The translations under genes and the position numbers were made by a program. Of a stretch of DNA of 64,000 nucleotides, positions 28,478 through 36,989 are shown in pieces. The stretch's first letter is position 1, and the number at the start of each line of letters is the position of its first letter. Source of the DNA: Blastococcus sp. HT6-30 (GTDB lineage Bacteria > Actinomycetota > Actinomycetes > Mycobacteriales > Geodermatophilaceae). Location: contig NZ_CP155792.1 of the NCBI RefSeq assembly GCF_039729015.1, positions 1,688,001-1,752,000 of the forward strand, given 5' to 3'. The notes under the pieces were generated by a model. The model was not told the DNA's origin. It worked only from the letters and a program-made list of their open reading frames with translations, and did not search any database.

Positions 28478-31027
28478 TCAATCCTTGCGGCCGGCGTCGA
28501 CGACGCGGATGACCGCCGCGCCCTCCTCGTCCGAGGCCGCCAGGTCCACCTCGACGTCGAAGCCCCAGTCGTGGTGCCCCTCGGGGTCGTCCACGATCTG
28601 GCGCACCCGCCAGATCCCCGGCTCGCCCTTGTCCCAGAGGAGGAGCGCCGGCCCGCGGGCGTCGGCGCCGGTGTTCACCTCGCCGTGCTCGGCGAAGTAG
28701 GCCTGCACCACCTCGCCCCAGCGGTCGGCGTCCCAGCCGGCGCCTGCGTCCAGCTCGCCGAGGTCGTACCAGCGGCGGCGGGCCCACAGCTCGACCCGGC
28801 GGAACAGCGCGTTGCGGACCATCGCGGTGAAGGCCCGCTCGTTCCCGGTCAGCGGCCGCGGGCGGGCCGGGACGGCGACCTCCGCCACCGCGCCCTCCTC
28901 CGGATTCGTCAGCGCCTCCCACTCGTCCAGCAGCGAGGAGTCGACCTGGCGCACCAGCTCACCGAGCCACTCGACCAGGTCGGTGACCTCCTCGGTGCGC
29001 GCCGCGGCGGGCACGCCGGAGCGCAGCGCCTTGACGGCGTCGGACAGGTAGCGCAGCACGGCCCCCTCGGCGCGGGTCAGCCCGTAGGTGTTCACGAACT
29101 CCCGGAATGTGAACGCCCGCTCCCACATCTCCCGGACCACCGACTTCGGGGACAGCTGCCCGTCTGCCGCCCAGGGGTTGCTCTGCCGGTAGACGTCATA
29201 GGCGTGCCCGAGCAGCTCCTCCAGGGGCTTGGGGTAGCTGACCTCCTCGAGCAGCTCCATCCGCTCGTCGTACTCGATGCCCTCGGCCTTCATCTGCGCG
29301 ACGGCCTCGCCCTTCGCCTTGTTGAGCTGGGCGGCCAGGATCTGCCGGGGGTCGTCGAGGGTGGCCTCGATGACGCTGACGATGTCGAGGGCGTACGTGT
29401 CCGACTCCGGGTCGAGCAGATCGATCGCGGCCAGCGCGAAGGTCGACAGCGGCTGGTTGAGCGCGAAGTCCGGCGGCAGGTCCAGCGTCAGGTCGTACCG
29501 GCGGCCGTCGGGCTCGGGCTCGGGCAGCCGCTCCAGGACCCCGGCCTGCAGCAGCGACCGCGCGATGCCGATGGCGTCGCGGATCAGCTTCAGCTGCTTC
29601 TTGCGCGGCTCGTGGTTCTCGGTCAGCAGCCGGCGCATCGCCGCGAAGGGGTCGCCGGGGCGGTCGACGACGTCGAGGACCATCGCGGTGGTCACCCGCA
29701 TGTGGCTGGTCAGCTTCTCCGGTTCCCCCTCGACCAGCCGGTTCATCGTCGACTCGCTCCACGGCACCATGCCGTCGGGCACCTTCTTGCGCACCAGCTT
29801 GCGGCGCTTCTTCGGGTCGTCGGCGACCTTCGCGAACTGCTTGAGGTTCTCCACCTCGTGCTCGGGGGCCTGGACGACGACGGTGCCCGCGGTGTCGTAG
29901 CCGGCCCGACCGGCGCGGCCGGCGATCTGGTGGAATTCGCGCACCTGGAGCAGCCGGGTGCGGGTGCCGTCGTACTTCGACAGGGCCGAGAAGACGACCG
30001 TCCGGATCGGCACGTTGATGCCGACGCCGAGGGTGTCGGTGCCGCAGATGACCTTGAGCAGCCCGGCCTGGGCCAGCTGCTCCACCAGCCGCCGGTACTT
30101 CGGCAGCATCCCGGCGTGGTGGACGCCGATGCCGTGGCGGACCAGCCGCGACAGGGTCGTCCCGAAGGCGGAGGAGAACCGGAAGCCGCCGATCATCTCG
30201 GCGATCGCGGCCTTCTCCTCCTTCGAGCACACGTTGACGCTCATCAGGGCCTGGGCCCGCTCCAGCGCCGAGGCCTGGGTGAAGTGGACGACGTAGACCG
30301 GCGCCTGCTGGGTGTCCAGCAGCTCCTGGATCGTCTCGTGCATCGGCGTCGTCGCGTAGTAGTGGTGCAGCGGCACCGGGCGGACGGCGTTGGCCACCAG
30401 CGCCGTCGGCCGGCCGGTGCGTCGGGTCAGGTCCTCGCGCAGGAAGGTGACGTCGCCGAGGGTGGCGCTCATCAGCAGGAACTGCGCCTTCGGCAGCTCG
30501 AGCAGCGGCACCTGCCAGGCCCAGCCGCGGTCGGGGTCGCCGTAGAAGTGGAACTCGTCCATGACCACGAGCCCGATGTCGGCGTCGGCCCCCTCCCGGA
30601 GGGCGATGTTGGCCAGCACCTCGGCGGTGCAGGCGATGATCGGCGCGCCGGCGTTGACGCTCGCGTCGCCGGTGAGCATGCCGACGTTGGCCGCGCCGAA
30701 CACCCCGCAGAGCGCGAAGAACTTCTCGCTGACCAGCGCCTTGATCGGTGCGGTGTAGTAGCTGCGCCGGCCGGCCGCCAGGGCCGCGTACTGGGCTCCG
30801 GTGGCGACCAGCGACTTGCCCGAGCCGGTCGGGGTGGCGAGGACGACGTTGGCGCCGCTGAGCAGCTCGATCAGCGCCTCCTCCTGCGCCGGGTACAGCG
30901 TCGTGCCGCCGGCCTCGGCCCAGACGGCGAAGGAGGCGAACAGCTCGTCGGGATCGCCGCCCGACGCGTGCAGCGCGGAGAGGTCGGTCGGGTCCTCGAG
31001 CAGGGGAGGGGCGGCGGTCGTGGTCAT
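28478..31027 (-). CDS. Ski2-like DEAD/DEAH-box helicase with DUF3516
   Basis: The 849-residue protein has helicase motif I ATPTGSGKSLVA, motif II DEFH in VMDEFHFYGDPDRGW, motif III LMSATLGD, and motif VI HQIAGRAGRAGYD. The C-terminal half (from about residue 440) is the actinobacterial DUF3516 extension, with HDWGFDVEVDL near the end. Ski2-type helicases unwind RNA or DNA; DUF3516 proteins have no assigned pathway. ATG at 31027 opens directly before the conserved region; upstream in-frame codons to 31117 look non-coding. It stands alone. Confidence 0.88.
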   Translation of the reverse strand: MTTTAAPPLLEDPTDLSALHASGGDPDELFASFAVWAEAGGTTLYPAQEEALIELLSGANVVLATPTGSGKSLVATGAQYAALAAGRRSYYTAPIKALVSEKFFALCGVFGAANVGMLTGDASVNAGAPIIACTAEVLANIALREGADADIGLVVMDEFHFYGDPDRGWAWQVPLLELPKAQFLLMSATLGDVTFLREDLTRRTGRPTALVANAVRPVPLHHYYATTPMHETIQELLDTQQAPVYVVHFTQASALERAQALMSVNVCSKEEKAAIAEMIGGFRFSSAFGTTLSRLVRHGIGVHHAGMLPKYRRLVEQLAQAGLLKVICGTDTLGVGINVPIRTVVFSALSKYDGTRTRLLQVREFHQIAGRAGRAGYDTAGTVVVQAPEHEVENLKQFAKVADDPKKRRKLVRKKVPDGMVPWSESTMNRLVEGEPEKLTSHMRVTTAMVLDVVDRPGDPFAAMRRLLTENHEPRKKQLKLIRDAIGIARSLLQAGVLERLPEPEPDGRRYDLTLDLPPDFALNQPLSTFALAAIDLLDPESDTYALDIVSVIEATLDDPRQILAAQLNKAKGEAVAQMKAEGIEYDERMELLEEVSYPKPLEELLGHAYDVYRQSNPWAADGQLSPKSVVREMWERAFTFREFVNTYGLTRAEGAVLRYLSDAVKALRSGVPAAARTEEVTDLVEWLGELVRQVDSSLLDEWEALTNPEEGAVAEVAVPARPRPLTGNERAFTAMVRNALFRRVELWARRRWYDLGELDAGAGWDADRWGEVVQAYFAEHGEVNTGADARGPALLLWDKGEPGIWRVRQIVDDPEGHHDWGFDVEVDLAASDEEGAAVIRVVDAGRKD

Positions 31028-31158
31028 CAGGGCCACCAGCGTGCCCGATGCCGGTCGGCTCCCGCCGACCGAGGCCCGGAGAGGCACTGTTCCGGTCGTC
31101 GATAACGATTCGGTCACGGGGTGCGCTGAGAGGTGTGATCTGTGTCGTAATCGGAGAG

Positions 31159-31186
31159 CAGGTGAACAACAGGTGAACGAAAGGTG
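31159..31186 (+). repeat. Three AGGTG motifs at exact 11-bp period upstream of a small ORF
   Basis: AGGTG begins at 31160, 31171 and 31182; the first two are part of a longer direct repeat CAGGTGAAC. One helical turn between copies would place all on one DNA face. They lie 9-35 nt before the ATG at 31195. Confidence 0.5.
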
Positions 31187-31194
31187 GCTGGGAC

Positions 31195-31326
31195 ATGCGC
31201 GAGCGATTCTGCCCGGAGTGCCGGTGGACCGTCGTGACCGATACGGCGGGCCGGCGGCGGCTCGAGATGCGGTGGGTGCCGCTGAGCTCCGCGACGCCCC
31301 AGGCGCCGGCGGCGCGGGCCGCCTGA
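31195..31326 (+). CDS. Small CxxC protein of 43 residues
   Basis: Starts MRERFCPECRW, a single CPEC knuckle that could bind metal or form half of a zinc site, then RRRLEMRWVPL and an Ala/Pro-rich end. GGTGGCTGGGA lies just upstream of the ATG. It is too short to place in a family with confidence. The clear start signal, the periodic repeat before it and the isolated position between the helicase and the SDR gene support expression. Confidence 0.45.
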   Translation: MRERFCPECRWTVVTDTAGRRRLEMRWVPLSSATPQAPAARAA

Positions 31327-31583
31327 GGGCCGGTCACCTCCGGGCCTCCGCCGGCCCGACGGACCCGACCCGACCCGGGCGGTAGGGGAGGCGCGCACCG
31401 AGGCGCGCCTCTCCCACCGCCCGGGTCGTGTGCTGTCCGGGGTCGGGCACCGAGACGTGGTCCCGTGGCGTTCCGCGGCCGGTGCGGCGGGGTAGACGCA
31501 GCACGACGCAGCACTCCACCGCCGTGCCGGGCGCGAGACGAGCGCCCTCGGTGCTGCCCCGTCCCGATCAGAGAGGTCCACCT

Positions 31584-32441
31584 GTGTCCGAGCCCCGCCC
31601 CGAGTCCCAGCCCGCCCAGCAGCAGAGCACCCCCGGCACCCTCGGCGGGATGACGCCGAAGCCGGACCACGGCGAGGAGAGCTACCAGGGCTCCGGTCGT
31701 CTGGCCGGCAAGGTCGCGGTCATCACCGGTGGCGACAGCGGCATCGGCCGCGCCGTCGCGATCGCCTTCGCCCGCGAGGGCGCCGACGTGCTCATCTCCT
31801 ACCTGAACGAGCACGAGGACGCGCAGGACACCGCGAGGTACGTGGAGGACGCCGGCCGGAGGTGTGTGCTGGTGCCCGGCGACCTCGCCGACCGGGTGCA
31901 CGCCAAGACGGTCATCCCCAAGGCCGTCGAGGAGTTCGGCCGGGTCGACGTCCTGGTCAACAACGCCGCCTACCAGATGAGCCACGACTCGCTCGAGGAG
32001 ATCTCCGACGAGGAGTGGGACTACACCGTTGCGACGAACCTGTCGGCGATGTTCACCCTCACCAAGGACGCCATCCCGCACATGCGCCCCGGGGCGTCGA
32101 TCATCAACTCTTCGTCGGTGAACTCCGACAACCCGAGCCCGAACCTGATCGCCTACGCGATGACCAAGGCCGGCATCGCCAACTTCACCGCCTCGCTGGC
32201 CCAGATGCTGGCCGAGAAGGGTATCCGGGCCAACAGCGTCGCCCCGGGACCGGTGTGGACGCCGCTGATCCCCGCGACCATGCCCGAGGAGAAGGTGGAC
32301 AGCTTCGGCCAGCAGGTGCCCCTCGGCCGCCCCGCGCAGCCCGCCGAGCTGGCGCCGGTGTACGTGCTGCTGGCCAGCGACGAGTCCTCGTACGTCTCCG
32401 GCGCGCGCATCGCCGTCACCGGCGGCAAGCCCATCCTCTGA
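31584..32441 (+). CDS. SDR oxidoreductase of the general-stress / glucose dehydrogenase-like group
   Basis: The 285-residue protein has a 45-residue polar lead (SQPAQQQSTPGTLGGMTPKP) typical of the YdaD/YhxC/YghA group. A classical SDR core follows: GGDSGIGRAVAIAFAREGAD, VNNAAYQ, the catalytic SSSVNS and YAMTK, then GPVWTPLIPATMP. The family reduces small aldehydes or ketones and is often part of the general stress response. GTG at 31584 is preceded by AGAGAGG. Its last 26 bases overlap the convergent mmuM gene. Confidence 0.9.
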   Translation: MSEPRPESQPAQQQSTPGTLGGMTPKPDHGEESYQGSGRLAGKVAVITGGDSGIGRAVAIAFAREGADVLISYLNEHEDAQDTARYVEDAGRRCVLVPGDLADRVHAKTVIPKAVEEFGRVDVLVNNAAYQMSHDSLEEISDEEWDYTVATNLSAMFTLTKDAIPHMRPGASIINSSSVNSDNPSPNLIAYAMTKAGIANFTASLAQMLAEKGIRANSVAPGPVWTPLIPATMPEEKVDSFGQQVPLGRPAQPAELAPVYVLLASDESSYVSGARIAVTGGKPIL

Positions 32442-33339
32442 CCGCTGTCGCGATCGCGGCGACGTCGGCCGGGCGGACGCGGCAGCAGCCGCCGACCAGG
32501 CGCGCCCCCGCCTCGATCCAGGAGGGGGCGCCCGGCCCGATGCCGGGGGAGCCGGTCCAGCGGCGCGCTGCCGCGTCCCAGGTCTCACCGCTGTTCGGGT
32601 AGACGACGATCGGCTTCCCGGCGGCGGCGGCCGCGGCCACGGTGGCGGCGACCGCCGCCGGGGCGGTGCAGTTGACGCCGACCGCGAGGACCTCGTCGAC
32701 CCCCGCCGCCATCCGGTAGACGTCGGCGGCGAGCTCCCCCCGCCGGGTGCGGGGTGCCCCGTCCTCGTCGAGCACCGTCGTCAGGGACAGCCAGACGGGC
32801 ACGCCCAGCGAGGCCGCCTCGGCGAGCAGCGCCTCCGCCTCGGCCGCCGCCGGCACCGTCTCGCAGGCCAGGACGTCGGCCCCCGCCTCCGCGAGCAGCG
32901 CCATCCGCGGCCGGTGGAAGGCCCGCAGCTCCGCGCCGCCGACCTCGGGCACGTACGCGCCGGAGTACTCCGAGCCGTCGGCCAGCATCGCCCCGTACGG
33001 CCCCACCGATCCGGCGACCCAGCCCTCGCCCTGCCCCTCCCGGGCCAGCGTCACCGACGAGGCGATCAGCCGGCGCGCCTCGTCGGCGGCCACGCCCCTG
33101 GCGGCGAAGCCCTCGACCGTGGCCTGGTAGCTGGCGGTCGTCGCCACCTGCGCCCCCGCCGCGGCGAAGGCGGCGTGCGCGGCCACGACCGCTGCGGGAT
33201 CGTCGCGCAGCAGCCGCGCCGACCAGAGCGCGGAGGAGACGTCGTGTCCCCGCGACTCCAGCTCGGTGGAGAGGCCGCCGTCGAGCACGACCGGTCCGGC
33301 GGCGAGCGCATCGGCGAGAGCAGGCATGCCCGCGATCAT
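32416..33339 (-). CDS. mmuM: Homocysteine S-methyltransferase
   Basis: The 307-residue TIM-barrel enzyme transfers a methyl group from S-methylmethionine (or S-adenosylmethionine) to homocysteine. [15 protein letters not shown] starts the barrel. GVNCTAP and GGCCRV give the three zinc cysteines, and [19 protein letters not shown] is the family's substrate loop. The start could also be the ATG at 33327, four codons later. The 3' end overlaps the SDR gene by 26 nt, tail to tail. Confidence 0.9.
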   Translation of the reverse strand: MIAGMPALADALAAGPVVLDGGLSTELESRGHDVSSALWSARLLRDDPAAVVAAHAAFAAAGAQVATTASYQATVEGFAARGVAADEARRLIASSVTLAREGQGEGWVAGSVGPYGAMLADGSEYSGAYVPEVGGAELRAFHRPRMALLAEAGADVLACETVPAAAEAEALLAEAASLGVPVWLSLTTVLDEDGAPRTRRGELAADVYRMAAGVDEVLAVGVNCTAPAAVAATVAAAAAAGKPIVVYPNSGETWDAAARRWTGSPGIGPGAPSWIEAGARLVGGCCRVRPADVAAIATAVRGWACRR

Positions 33340-33359
33340 CCCGCGGTACAGGACCGGTC

Positions 33360-33863
33360 ATGGTGTTCATCTGGAGCAGTGGCTGGGGCCCCCGCCGGCG
33401 CCGTCCCCGCCGGGGGTACGGCGGCCTGGGGTCCGGGTACGGGCCGGGCTACGGCCGCGGGTACGGCGGCTACGGCCACGGTTACGGCCCGCCGCGCGGC
33501 TACGGGCGCCGCAACGACTCCTGCCTGCGCGACCTGCTGTTCCTCAACACCGGCTGCTGCCTGGCCAACGCGGTCGGCTGCGGCCTGGAGCTGATGCTCG
33601 TGGCCCCGCGGTCGATGCCGGCCATCCGGGCCGGCCAGCAGGGCACCGGCGCGGCGGCCCGCCTCGTGGCCGTCGTCCGCTACTACCAGCGCGAGATCAG
33701 CCCGAAGCGCCGGCCGTGCTGCCACTTCACCCCGACGTGCTCGGCCTACGCCGTCGAGGCACTGGAGACCCACGGCGCGCTGCGTGGTTCGTGGCTGACC
33801 CTGCGCCGTCTGGTCCGCTGCCGCCCGGGTGCGGCGGGCGGAGCCGACCCCGTGCCCGCCTGA
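33360..33863 (+). CDS. yidD: Membrane protein insertion efficiency factor YidD with Gly/Tyr-rich N-terminal extension
   Basis: The last 65 residues are Yid[49 protein letters not shown] and the usual GGADPVP end. YidD helps YidC insert membrane proteins. Unusually, the 167-residue ORF begins with about 50 residues of GYG-rich sequence (residues 18-48, Gly, Tyr, Arg and Pro only in large part), then [23 protein letters not shown]. Normal YidD is about 70-115 residues and sits beside rnpA/yidC; this copy does not. The ATG at 33360 lies head to head with mmuM, 20 nt away. Confidence 0.8.
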   Translation: MVFIWSSGWGPRRRRPRRGYGGLGSGYGPGYGRGYGGYGHGYGPPRGYGRRNDSCLRDLLFLNTGCCLANAVGCGLELMLVAPRSMPAIRAGQQGTGAAARLVAVVRYYQREISPKRRPCCHFTPTCSAYAVEALETHGALRGSWLTLRRLVRCRPGAAGGADPVPA

Positions 33864-33906
33864 TCACAGGACGGGAAACCCGGTGGGCCGCACGGGGGGA
33901 GTCGCC

Positions 33907-33912
33907 TACCGT
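33907..33912 (+). promoter_or_regulatory. -10 box of the phosphotransferase pseudogene (leaderless type)
   Basis: TACCGT ends exactly 6 nt before the GTG at 33919. The retained promoter suggests that the decayed gene may still be transcribed. Confidence 0.35.
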
Positions 33913-33918
33913 GCGGCG

Positions 33919-34542
33919 GTGATCACCGGGTCCGGCGCGACGGCCGGCGTCTCCGCGTGGCAGGACGCCGGCTGGCGCGCCGCCGCCCTGGAGTGGGTCG
34001 GCGAGCAGCTCGCGGCCACCGGGCAGCAGCTCCGGGGTGCGCCGGAGCAACCGCACGTGGGTGCTGGTCGACGGCGTCCTGGCTGCCGCTGCGCGGTGGC
34101 GGCGCCGTCCGGCCCAAGTGGGTGGGTCCGGGGTCGGCGCACGAGCCGTCGCCGGCGGAGGCGCTGGGCCGCCGGGTGCCAACGTCTTCGTCGGCGACGG
34201 CCGCCACCGGTTCTTCGACGGGGGGACGCTCGGTGTCCCACCCGTTCCTCACCCTGGTCGCGACCCTGCGCTTCGCCGCCCGCGTGCTCGCCCTCCCGAC
34301 GGTGACCCCGGCCAGCTCCGCCTGCGTGACGCCTACCTCGACGAGTGGCTGGACCTCGGCACGCCCGGTGAGCTGCGGGAGCTGGGCGCCTGGTGCTGCG
34401 GGTCGGCCCGCTGCAGCGCGCGCTGACCTGGCGCCGGATCCTGCGCGGCGTGCACGCCGACGAACGCGCCGAGTGGAACGGGCAGGTGCCCGGCTGGACG
34501 GCCGAGCACCTGGCGCCGGGCCCGCTGGCGACCGGCGCGTGA
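33919..34542 (+). pseudogene. Aminoglycoside phosphotransferase (APH)-like gene with deletion and frameshifts
   Basis: The first 47 codons (AWQDAGWRAAALEWVGEQLA) are in frame and typical of an APH N-terminus. Another frame continues with KWVGPGSAHEPSPAEALGRR, the ATP-site region. Then the catalytic-loop half is absent, and the frame ANVFVGDGRHRFFD resumes at the metal-binding Asp. Two further shifts are needed to read HPFLTLVATLRFAARVLALP, LRLRDAYLDEWLDLGTPGEL and finally VHADERAEWNGQVPGWTAEH to the stop at 34542. An intact relative would be about 330 residues. Confidence 0.75.
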
Positions 34543-35006
34543 GCGCCGTCGGCAAGACTGTCCCGGTGCCCGGAACCGACGACGCCTCCGGTGACCTGCC
34601 GGTCACCGGGTCCTTCGTCGTGCCCGCGGCGGCCCTGTCGTGGCGGTTCTCGCGCAGCTCGGGGCCGGGCGGGCAGGGTGTCAACACCGCCGACTCCCGG
34701 GTGGAGCTGTCCGTCGCCCCCCTTGAGCTCCCCGGGCTGTCCGACGGCCGGCGCGCCCGGCTCGCCGCTCGGCTGGGGGACCGGCTGGTCGACGGCGTGC
34801 TGACCGTCGCCGCGAGCGAGCACCGCCAACAGCTGCGCAACCGGCAGGCGGCCCGGGAACGGCTGGCCGCCGTCCTCCGGGCCGCGCTGGCCCCGCCTGC
34901 TCCGGGCCGCCGCCGCACCAAGCCGACGAAGGGCTCGCAGGAGCGCCGCATCCAGGCCAAGAAGCAGCGCGGGCAGCTGAAGAAGCAGCGCGGCTCCTGG
35001 GACTGA
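34539..35006 (+). CDS. arfB: Peptidyl-tRNA hydrolase ArfB (release-factor-like ribosome rescue)
   Basis: The 155-residue protein rescues stalled ribosomes by hydrolysing peptidyl-tRNA. RFSRSSGPGGQGVNTADSR contains the catalytic GGQ near residue 45. The C-terminal tail is strongly basic (RRTKPTKGSQERRIQAKKQR), as needed to enter the empty mRNA channel. GTG at 34539 overlaps the stop of the preceding pseudogene (GTGA), an old operon junction; a GTG at 34566 is an alternative. The 12-25 extra N-terminal residues are not conserved in the family. Confidence 0.9.
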   Translation: MSAVGKTVPVPGTDDASGDLPVTGSFVVPAAALSWRFSRSSGPGGQGVNTADSRVELSVAPLELPGLSDGRRARLAARLGDRLVDGVLTVAASEHRQQLRNRQAARERLAAVLRAALAPPAPGRRRTKPTKGSQERRIQAKKQRGQLKKQRGSWD

Positions 35007-35044
35007 CCGCACACACGGGCGACCGGCACCGTGGCCGGCCCCGC

Positions 35045-35326
35045 CTAGGTCAGCCGGTGCTGCAGGTGCACGGTGACCTGCTCGCCGGCGCGGTTCTTGC
35101 CGATGGCCGAGCAGATCGCCGCCCGTAGCGGCAGCCAGTGCGGGCCCTCCCCCGACGGCATGAGGGTGGCGGCGAAAGCGTGCCCGTCGGCGGTCCCGGT
35201 GACCTTGACGGCCCGGCGCGTGCCCAGCAGTTCGGCCGAGCCGGGCACGACCAGGTAGGTCGGGAAGGCGCCGTCCTTCTCGATGGGGGCGGTGAAGGTC
35301 ACGTCCAGCTCCTGGGTGGTGGTCAT
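35045..35326 (-). CDS. DUF1905 family protein
   Basis: The 93-residue protein matches DUF1905: FTAPIEKDGAFPTYLVVPG, VKVTGTADGHAFAATLMPSG, and HWLPLRAAICSAIGKNRAGE near the end. The family forms a small beta-barrel and is of unknown function. Its ATG overlaps by 2 nt the stop of a sigma-factor-like remnant (ATGA), indicating it was once the second gene of an operon. Confidence 0.82.
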   Translation of the reverse strand: MTTTQELDVTFTAPIEKDGAFPTYLVVPGSAELLGTRRAVKVTGTADGHAFAATLMPSGEGPHWLPLRAAICSAIGKNRAGEQVTVHLQHRLT

Positions 35327-35415
35327 GCCGGGTCAGACCGCCCGGACGCCGTCAACTCATCGGTCGCGTGCCGACGGCGGCGGAGGAACGTGCGCTCGGC
35401 CTCGTTGCCGGCAGC
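35323..35415 (-). pseudogene. Possible C-terminal remnant of an ECF-type sigma factor
   Basis: On the minus strand one frame reads AAGNEAERTFLRRRRHATDE and stops in an ATGA overlap with DUF1905. The stretch resembles the last helix of ECF sigma factors with a long C-terminal domain (AGNEAERAFLRRR-like). Nothing upstream continues the protein, so if genuine only about 30 codons survive. The call is by eye. Confidence 0.35.
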
Positions 35416-35482
35416 GCGATCGTGACGTCGTTGGCCCGCACCGCCGCAGCATGAGGGCCGGCAGGCCGGTCACCTCGGGATC

Positions 35483-36145
35483 TCAGCTCAGCGAGAGCGG
35501 CTCGCGCACCAGCACCCACAGCGGCAGCTCGTCGTCGGTGGTGCGGGCGGTCTCGGTCACCTGGAAGCCGAAGCCGCGCAGGAACCGCACGTTCGCCCAG
35601 CCGTACACGGCCGCGGCGGCGGGTGTCCGCTCCGCGTCGCAGCGCACCAGAACGGGAGCGAGGACGGCGGCGGCCAGCCCCTTGCGGCGGGCCGAGGGGC
35701 GCACCCCGAGGTGGCGCAGCCACCAGTGCGGCCGGTCGGGCCGCGCGGCGGTGAGGAACGCGTCGGTGTCGGCCACTGCGCGGGCCCGCGGCCCGCCCAG
35801 GTACGGCAGTTCCCGGGCGAGGGCGGCGCGCACGTCGTCGGCCAGCGGGCGGGTACCGGCGGCGCCGGCCGGTGGCTCCCAGACGGCGACGGCGTCCAGC
35901 GCCTCGGTCACCCACGCCGTGCCGGTGGAGACCCCGCGGTGGGCGGCGTCGAGCTCGTGCAGCCGGGTCAGCCGCTGCATCCGGCCGTCGTCGGGCAGCG
36001 CCCAGCGGGTCCAGCGGGAGTCGGCCAGCGCGACGGTGAGCGTGGCGGCGATGGCGGGCACGTCCCGCTGCTCGGCGACGCGGACGTCGGGCCCGGGCTC
36101 GTCCGGGTCGTCGATCCGCCGGACTATCGGGCCGGGAGGGGTCAC
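35483..36145 (-). CDS. GNAT-family N-acetyltransferase
   Basis: The 220-residue protein has the acetyl-CoA binding pattern HLGVRPSARRKGLAAAVLAP around residues 150-170. It also has the late VYGWANVRFLRGFGFQVTET with the family's beta6-beta7 turn. Its substrate is unknown. The N-terminal 20 residues are polar. A large 13-bp hairpin separates it from the upstream membrane protein gene on the same strand, so it is probably transcribed on its own. Confidence 0.85.
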   Translation of the reverse strand: MTPPGPIVRRIDDPDEPGPDVRVAEQRDVPAIAATLTVALADSRWTRWALPDDGRMQRLTRLHELDAAHRGVSTGTAWVTEALDAVAVWEPPAGAAGTRPLADDVRAALARELPYLGGPRARAVADTDAFLTAARPDRPHWWLRHLGVRPSARRKGLAAAVLAPVLVRCDAERTPAAAAVYGWANVRFLRGFGFQVTETARTTDDELPLWVLVREPLSLS

Positions 36146-36169
36146 CCCCGAATTCGACCACGACCGACG

Positions 36170-36207
36170 ACGACGGGGGCCGCCCCGGGTGGGACGGCCC
36201 CCGTCGT
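36170..36207 (-). terminator. Hairpin terminator of the 208-residue membrane protein gene
   Basis: A perfect 13-bp stem (36170-36182 with 36195-36207, ACGACGGGGGCCG arm) with a 12-nt loop lies 44 nt past the stop of the membrane protein gene. Confidence 0.75.
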
Positions 36208-36250
36208 GGTGGACCCTCAGGTCCCCCGCGCTGCGGCAGGGGGACCGCTG

Positions 36251-36877
36251 TCAGACGGCGTCGAAGCCGGCGCGGTCGACCTTGCGGTGGTACCGCTCGC
36301 CCAGCTTGCCGCCGAGGATGGCGCCGACCAGCGTCAGCACCAGCACGGCGACCAGGGCGATGATGCCGCCGGTCGTGGCGGTGCCCTCGTCGATCGGGAT
36401 GCGCGGCAGGTTCAGCTGCTGGAGCACGTTGTACTCGGAGCCGAAGAGCACGCCGGCCAGTGCGAGCGCCAGGACGACGAGCAGGCCGATGACCCACACG
36501 GCGATGCCCTGGCGGACACCGTCGAAGCGCGCCATCCGTCCGGCGACGTAACCGCCGGCCAGGTAGGCGAGGAAGAGGACGACCAGCAGGACGATGCCGC
36601 CGACGATGCCGATCGTGCTCGCCTGCTCGGTGGCCTCCTCGACCGACGGGATGCCCTCGGTGAGGCCGACGGCGACACCGGCGGCGCTGATCAGCGCGAT
36701 CAGCAGGACGGCCAGCCCGTTGGCGGAGAGCCAGCCGAAGAACGCCGCACCCCACTTGATGCCGCCGTAGCGGGAGTGCTGCGCGTCGACGGCGTCACGG
36801 CCGGCGCCGCGGGTGGCGTGCGATCCGTCCGGCCGGACGCCGGTGTCGTCGCCGTGCGCGGAAGCTGGGGTGGACAT
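36251..36877 (-). CDS. Four-helix membrane protein, unknown function
   Basis: The 208-residue protein has a 40-residue polar N-terminus and four hydrophobic helices, with GGIKWGAAFFGWLSANGLAV before the first and YLAGGYVAGRMARFDGVRQG between second and third. The G-G-Y-V-A-G-R-M-A-R motif is frequent in actinobacterial YrzE/TIGR04086-like membrane proteins. Such genes often sit next to PRC-barrel/YsnF stress proteins, as here. Function is not known. Confidence 0.7.
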   Translation of the reverse strand: MSTPASAHGDDTGVRPDGSHATRGAGRDAVDAQHSRYGGIKWGAAFFGWLSANGLAVLLIALISAAGVAVGLTEGIPSVEEATEQASTIGIVGGIVLLVVLFLAYLAGGYVAGRMARFDGVRQGIAVWVIGLLVVLALALAGVLFGSEYNVLQQLNLPRIPIDEGTATTGGIIALVAVLVLTLVGAILGGKLGERYHRKVDRAGFDAV

Positions 36878-36989
36878 GGGGCGTGCTCCTCGGGGAGGGG
36901 AACGGCGGGCAGGGGTGCCGGCCGGGAGATGGGTGGCGGCGTCGGCGCGCTCGGGGCCGCGCCGACGCCGCCCGACTGCTGGGGCCGGG

